The translations under genes and the position numbers were made by a program. A DNA stretch of 64,000 nucleotides from Niallia taxi (GTDB taxonomy: Bacteria > Bacillota > Bacilli > Bacillales > Cytobacillaceae), in assembly GCF_004005475.1 (NCBI RefSeq), contig NZ_RZTZ01000001.1:1-64000 (forward strand), in the 5' to 3' direction. Below the pieces are notes generated by a model. It ran no database searches, was not told where the DNA came from, and saw nothing but the letters and a program-made list of their open reading frames with translations. Shown one piece after another: positions 61,272 to 64,000 of this stretch (the stretch's first letter is position 1; each line of letters starts with the position of its first letter).

Positions 61272-62282
61272 ATGTTTTCATTAAAAAAAGCATATTTTCT
61301 ACTATCTGTCATTTTATTAACCTTAATCATTTCAGCATGCGGTGCTGCTTCGTCAACTAACGGGTCTGGAGACGGAGATGGCGAAATAACTGTAAATATC
61401 GGTGTACAGCAAAGCATTTGGCCAATCCTGCTTGCAAAGGAAAAGGGCTGGTTTGAGGAAGAGTTTGAGAAGGCTAGAGCTAAGGTCAAGTGGGTCGAAT
61501 TCCAAAGCGGTCCATCCTACTTTGAATCCATTGCCTCTAATCGCCTTGACTTCGGTCGGGTTGGTAATATACCAGTACTGGCTGGTCAAGGCGGCGGCAT
61601 AAAATTTGAAGAAATTGCCACAGCAAGCACTGGTGAGCTTGGCGATGCAATCATTGTCCCAAAGAATAGCTCTATTAAAACAGCACAGGATTTGAAAGGC
61701 AAAAAAATCGCGGTTGCAAAAGGAAGCAGCGCATATGGACTTTTATACAGATTGCTTGAAAAGGAAGGCATTAAACCAGCAGAACTAGAAATCATTCAGC
61801 TTCAGCCAGATGAAGCACAGCCTGCCTTTGAAACCGGCTCTGTTGATGCATGGGCCATTTGGGAACCCTATCAATCGGTTCAGGTCGTCAAAAACAAAGC
61901 GAAGGTAATCGCAACAGGCAAGGATATTGGCAGCTACAGCCCTGGCTTCCAAATTGTTCGCACCGAATTTGCGAAAGAGCATCCAGAGCTTGTAGAACTA
62001 TATTTGAAAGTAACAGAAAAAGCGACAAGATGGCAAAATGAGCATAAAGACGAGGCAATAAAAATTTACGCAGACTTAAAAAACACAGATGAAGAAATTA
62101 TCAGCAGGGTGCTTGAAAATTCCGTACCAGAAAATACACCTATCAGTGATGACATTATAAAGGAACAGCAAGCAACAGCTGACTTGCTGTTAGAGCAAGG
62201 CGGTTTAACAAAAAAATTGGAAGTAGCGGATGTTGTTAACAACACTTATATCGAGAAAGTGTTGAAGGAATACGATAACTAA
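61272..62282 (+). CDS. ssuA: Aliphatic sulfonate-binding lipoprotein (SsuA-like)
   Basis: A 336-residue ABC substrate-binding lipoprotein: signal with lipobox ISAC (Cys23), Ser/Gly/Asp linker, then a SsuA/TauA fold with IGVQQSIWPILLAKEKGWFE, GNIPVLAGQGGG and AWAIWEPYQSV. It captures alkanesulfonates for sulfur supply. GGAGG precedes the ATG. The permease and ATPase genes (ssuC, ssuB) are not adjacent; the gene has its own terminator, so it is an orphan receptor here. Confidence 0.9.
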   Translation: MFSLKKAYFLLSVILLTLIISACGAASSTNGSGDGDGEITVNIGVQQSIWPILLAKEKGWFEEEFEKARAKVKWVEFQSGPSYFESIASNRLDFGRVGNIPVLAGQGGGIKFEEIATASTGELGDAIIVPKNSSIKTAQDLKGKKIAVAKGSSAYGLLYRLLEKEGIKPAELEIIQLQPDEAQPAFETGSVDAWAIWEPYQSVQVVKNKAKVIATGKDIGSYSPGFQIVRTEFAKEHPELVELYLKVTEKATRWQNEHKDEAIKIYADLKNTDEEIISRVLENSVPENTPISDDIIKEQQATADLLLEQGGLTKKLEVADVVNNTYIEKVLKEYDN

Positions 62283-62293
62283 AATAGAAATTG

Positions 62294-62330
62294 CCCCCCT
62301 ATCATTTCATAGGGGGGATTGTTTTTTTTT
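62294..62330 (+). terminator. Terminator of the ssuA-like gene
   Basis: CCCCCCTAT/ATAGGGGGG stem followed by about eight T. Confidence 0.92.
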
Positions 62331-62519
62331 ATTTTTATCAAATAACACTTAAAACAGCAAGCAACGCCTTTAATAATCGAATTAGAGGTCCATATACAGC
62401 TAAAGAAAATAATATTCAGTAGGGAGCATGTGTTTACAGAAAAGCTCCTTTTTACGTGACTAAATGTTATAATATTTACAATTATTAGAAATAAACAACA
62501 AATAGAAAGGCTGATAAGA

Positions 62520-63005
62520 ATGGCATATGTAATTCGAAAAATAAAACAAGAAGATATTATACAAGTTCAAGATGTAGCAAAAACGACTTGGAACGCTACT
62601 TATGAAGGAATAATCCCTGCAGAGGTACAAGAAAATTTCTTGAAATCAGCTTACAATGAGGACAGAATGAAGCAACGAATAGACAGCACTACTCTTTATG
62701 TAGCTGAGGTTGAAGATACAGTTGTCGGGTTTGCCAACTTTTCTCCAGTAAGAGAAAATGGTAAAGTGGAGTTAGGGGCTATTTATCTTTATCCAGAGCA
62801 TCAAGGGAAAGGTATTGGTTCGGCATTGGTGAATGCGGGAATTAAGGATTTAGACGGTGTAAATGAAATTTATATAAATGTCGAAAAGGATAATAAGATC
62901 GGAAAGACCTTTTATGAAGCCAAGGGTTTTGAGGTTGTTAATGAGTTTGATGACGATTTTGATGGTCATATTCTAAAGACTGTAAGAATGGTATTAAAAG
63001 TTTAA
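62520..63005 (+). CDS. GNAT family N-acetyltransferase
   Basis: A 161-residue GNAT: IRKIKQEDIIQVQDVAKTTW at the start, YLYPEHQGKGIGSALVNAGI (acetyl-CoA loop, about 93-112) and GKTFYEAKGFEVVNEF. The N-terminal W-N-A-T-Y-E-G-I-I-P motif is seen in PaiA-like and related acetyltransferases. AAAGGCTGATAAGA precedes the ATG. Confidence 0.9.
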   Translation: MAYVIRKIKQEDIIQVQDVAKTTWNATYEGIIPAEVQENFLKSAYNEDRMKQRIDSTTLYVAEVEDTVVGFANFSPVRENGKVELGAIYLYPEHQGKGIGSALVNAGIKDLDGVNEIYINVEKDNKIGKTFYEAKGFEVVNEFDDDFDGHILKTVRMVLKV

Positions 63006-63030
63006 AGCTCGCAAGATGCGAGCTTTTTTA
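63005..63030. terminator. Terminator after the GNAT gene
   Basis: 9-bp stem AAGCTCGCA/TGCGAGCTT followed by TTTTT. Confidence 0.88.
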
Positions 63031-63107
63031 GTGCAAATAGATAATATCCCTCCAAGTAAAATTGTTTTCTTGCAACCCTGAGGCTTATTCTTAAACAAAA
63101 CCTGTTA

Positions 63108-64000
63108 CTAAAAAAGAGACACGTTTTCCTTAGCCGCCTCTAATCCTAAATTGCTTCGCAGCGTGCCGCCAGCATATTCTGTTTTGAATAAACCTCTGTG
63201 CTGCAGCTCTGGAATTACGAATTCTACGAATTGGGACAAGCCCTCACTCATTTGCTGTGGCATAATGTTAAAGCCGTCTGCTGCTCCATTTTCAAACCAT
63301 AACTGCAATTCATCCGCAATACTCTCAGGTGTACCAGCAATGGTGTAATGCCCTCTACCGCCAGCTAAACGTAATAAAAGCTGTCTGATTGTCAGGTTTT
63401 CCTTTTTCGCTAGATCACTGATCAATTTTGTCCTGCTTTGATGTCCCTTTATTGCCTCTATTTCAGGCAGCTCTGGGAATGGTCCATCTAACGGATAGGA
63501 AGTCAAGTCAAAGCCAACTCTGTTGGAAAGCTGTAATAGACTGTATGCAGGATTAGTGAAATTATGGAGCTCTGTCTCTTTTGCATTTGCCTCCTCCACC
63601 GTATTGGCAATAACAGGGCAAATGCCAGGCAGGATTAATACTTTTTCTGGGTCGCGGCCAAAGTCACGAACCCTGGATTTTAACTTTTTATAGAAGCTTT
63701 TCGCCTCTTCTAATGTTTGCTGTGCAGTAAACACGATTTCTGCATATTTTGCTGCGAAATCTATTCCATCCTTAGAGGACCCTGCTTGGACAATAACCGG
63801 TTTTCCTTGTGGAGATCGCGGACTGTTCAAGGGACCTTTTACAGAAAAGTAGCTGCCCTTATGGTTGATTTCATGGACCTTCTCACTTAACGCATACACC
63901 CCTGCCTCTTTATCCTTAACAAGTGAGTCTTCCTCCCAGCTGTCCCAAAGCTTATGTGTCACCTCTAAAAACTCAGTTGCTCTTTTATACCTTTCCTCAT
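63108..64000 (-). CDS. FMN-dependent monooxygenase (NtaA/SnaA/DszA type), 5' end outside window
   Basis: The frame stays open to the window edge (EERYKRATEFLEVTHKLWDS directly precedes the internal GTG), so the true N-terminus lies outside.  About 297 residues are present: KGPLNSPRSPQGKPVIVQAG, AEIVFTAQQTLEEAKSFYK, RDFGRDPEKVLILPGI and GTPESIADELQLWFENGAAD are hallmarks of the luciferase-like NtaA/SnaA/SoxA/DszA monooxygenases. They oxidise sulfonates, aminopolycarboxylates or other xenobiotics with reduced FMN. The nearby SsuA-like receptor suggests sulfur scavenging. Confidence 0.9.
   Translation of the reverse strand, partial: EERYKRATEFLEVTHKLWDSWEEDSLVKDKEAGVYALSEKVHEINHKGSYFSVKGPLNSPRSPQGKPVIVQAGSSKDGIDFAAKYAEIVFTAQQTLEEAKSFYKKLKSRVRDFGRDPEKVLILPGICPVIANTVEEANAKETELHNFTNPAYSLLQLSNRVGFDLTSYPLDGPFPELPEIEAIKGHQSRTKLISDLAKKENLTIRQLLLRLAGGRGHYTIAGTPESIADELQLWFENGAADGFNIMPQQMSEGLSQFVEFVIPELQHRGLFKTEYAGGTLRSNLGLEAAKENVSLF

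Noticed and set aside
1-64000. tRNA/rRNA genes, CRISPR arrays, insertion sequences, prophage, biosynthetic cluster
   Set aside because: No cloverleaf with CCA-type end, no regular repeat-spacer pattern, no transposase or phage gene and no megasynthase or precursor-peptide cluster was seen in either strand.

Overview
The window reads as a chromosomal segment of an endospore-forming, low-G+C member of the Bacillaceae. The best markers are the cotE-mutS-mutL block (about 24.7-30.0 kb) in the Bacillus subtilis order, a CwlJ-type germination hydrolase, an RsfA/YlbO-like DNA-binding protein, a SigB-type promoter in front of a CsbD protein, a T-box leader, a CodY-type operator before brnQ, and typical Gram-positive ribosome binding sites. 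A Niallia/Cytobacillus/Bacillus-like host is my inference; no rRNA or marker gene in the window settles it. I saw no tRNA, rRNA, insertion sequence, prophage, CRISPR array or replication origin.

Layout. 0-5 kb: small membrane proteins, SigB-controlled csbD-like gene, a T-box-controlled MFS exporter, cwlJ, a short-chain dehydrogenase and a frameshifted zinc-ribbon gene. 5-18 kb: mostly regulator/target pairs facing each other (MerR/SDR, PadR-DUF2812, LysR/EamA exporter, TetR/MATE pump with three operator copies), plus an esterase, a HAD phosphatase and a STAS gene broken by one in-frame TGA. 18-24 kb: arsR-arsB-CoA-disulfide reductase/rhodanese operon, small zinc-ribbon proteins (one intact, one with an in-frame TGA), a further gene with an in-frame TGA, and a MEDS sensory protein. 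24.7-30 kb: mutL, mutS, cotE. 30-45 kb: GNAT enzymes, phosphatases, truncated haemoglobin, the first DUF3231 protein, MFS and BrnQ transporters, a D,D-carboxypeptidase lipoprotein, and an arylamine N-acetyltransferase/cupin/AraC/EamA cluster. 45-64 kb: rtcB, the second DUF3231 protein, a two-gene membrane operon whose larger product is internally duplicated, a vmlR-like ABC-F resistance gene with an attenuator leader, a HAD-GNAT fusion, corA with a leader peptide and alternative RNA structures, a TetR plus paired SMR efflux operon, a nucleoside phosphorylase with an in-frame TGA at the family's Trp position, an orphan sulfonate-binding lipoprotein and the 3' part of an FMN-dependent monooxygenase.

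How it works together. This is accessory and stress-response chromosome rather than core biosynthesis: many efflux pumps (MFS, MATE, EamA, SMR, ArsB), several with adjacent repressors, and four genes or operons whose control can be read from the DNA (T-box exporter, vmlR attenuator, corA leader peptide, CodY-brnQ). The most novel item is the corA leader: a 40-codon ORF with an acidic/proline run (Glu-Pro-Glu-Pro-Glu), overlapping an 11-bp stem that competes with a hairpin hiding the corA ribosome binding site. This resembles the MgtL/CorL type of Mg2+ sensing known from enterobacteria. The second unusual signal is the repeated loss of reading frames by single stop codons (four TGA, one possible TAG), at least two of them where an aromatic residue is expected.
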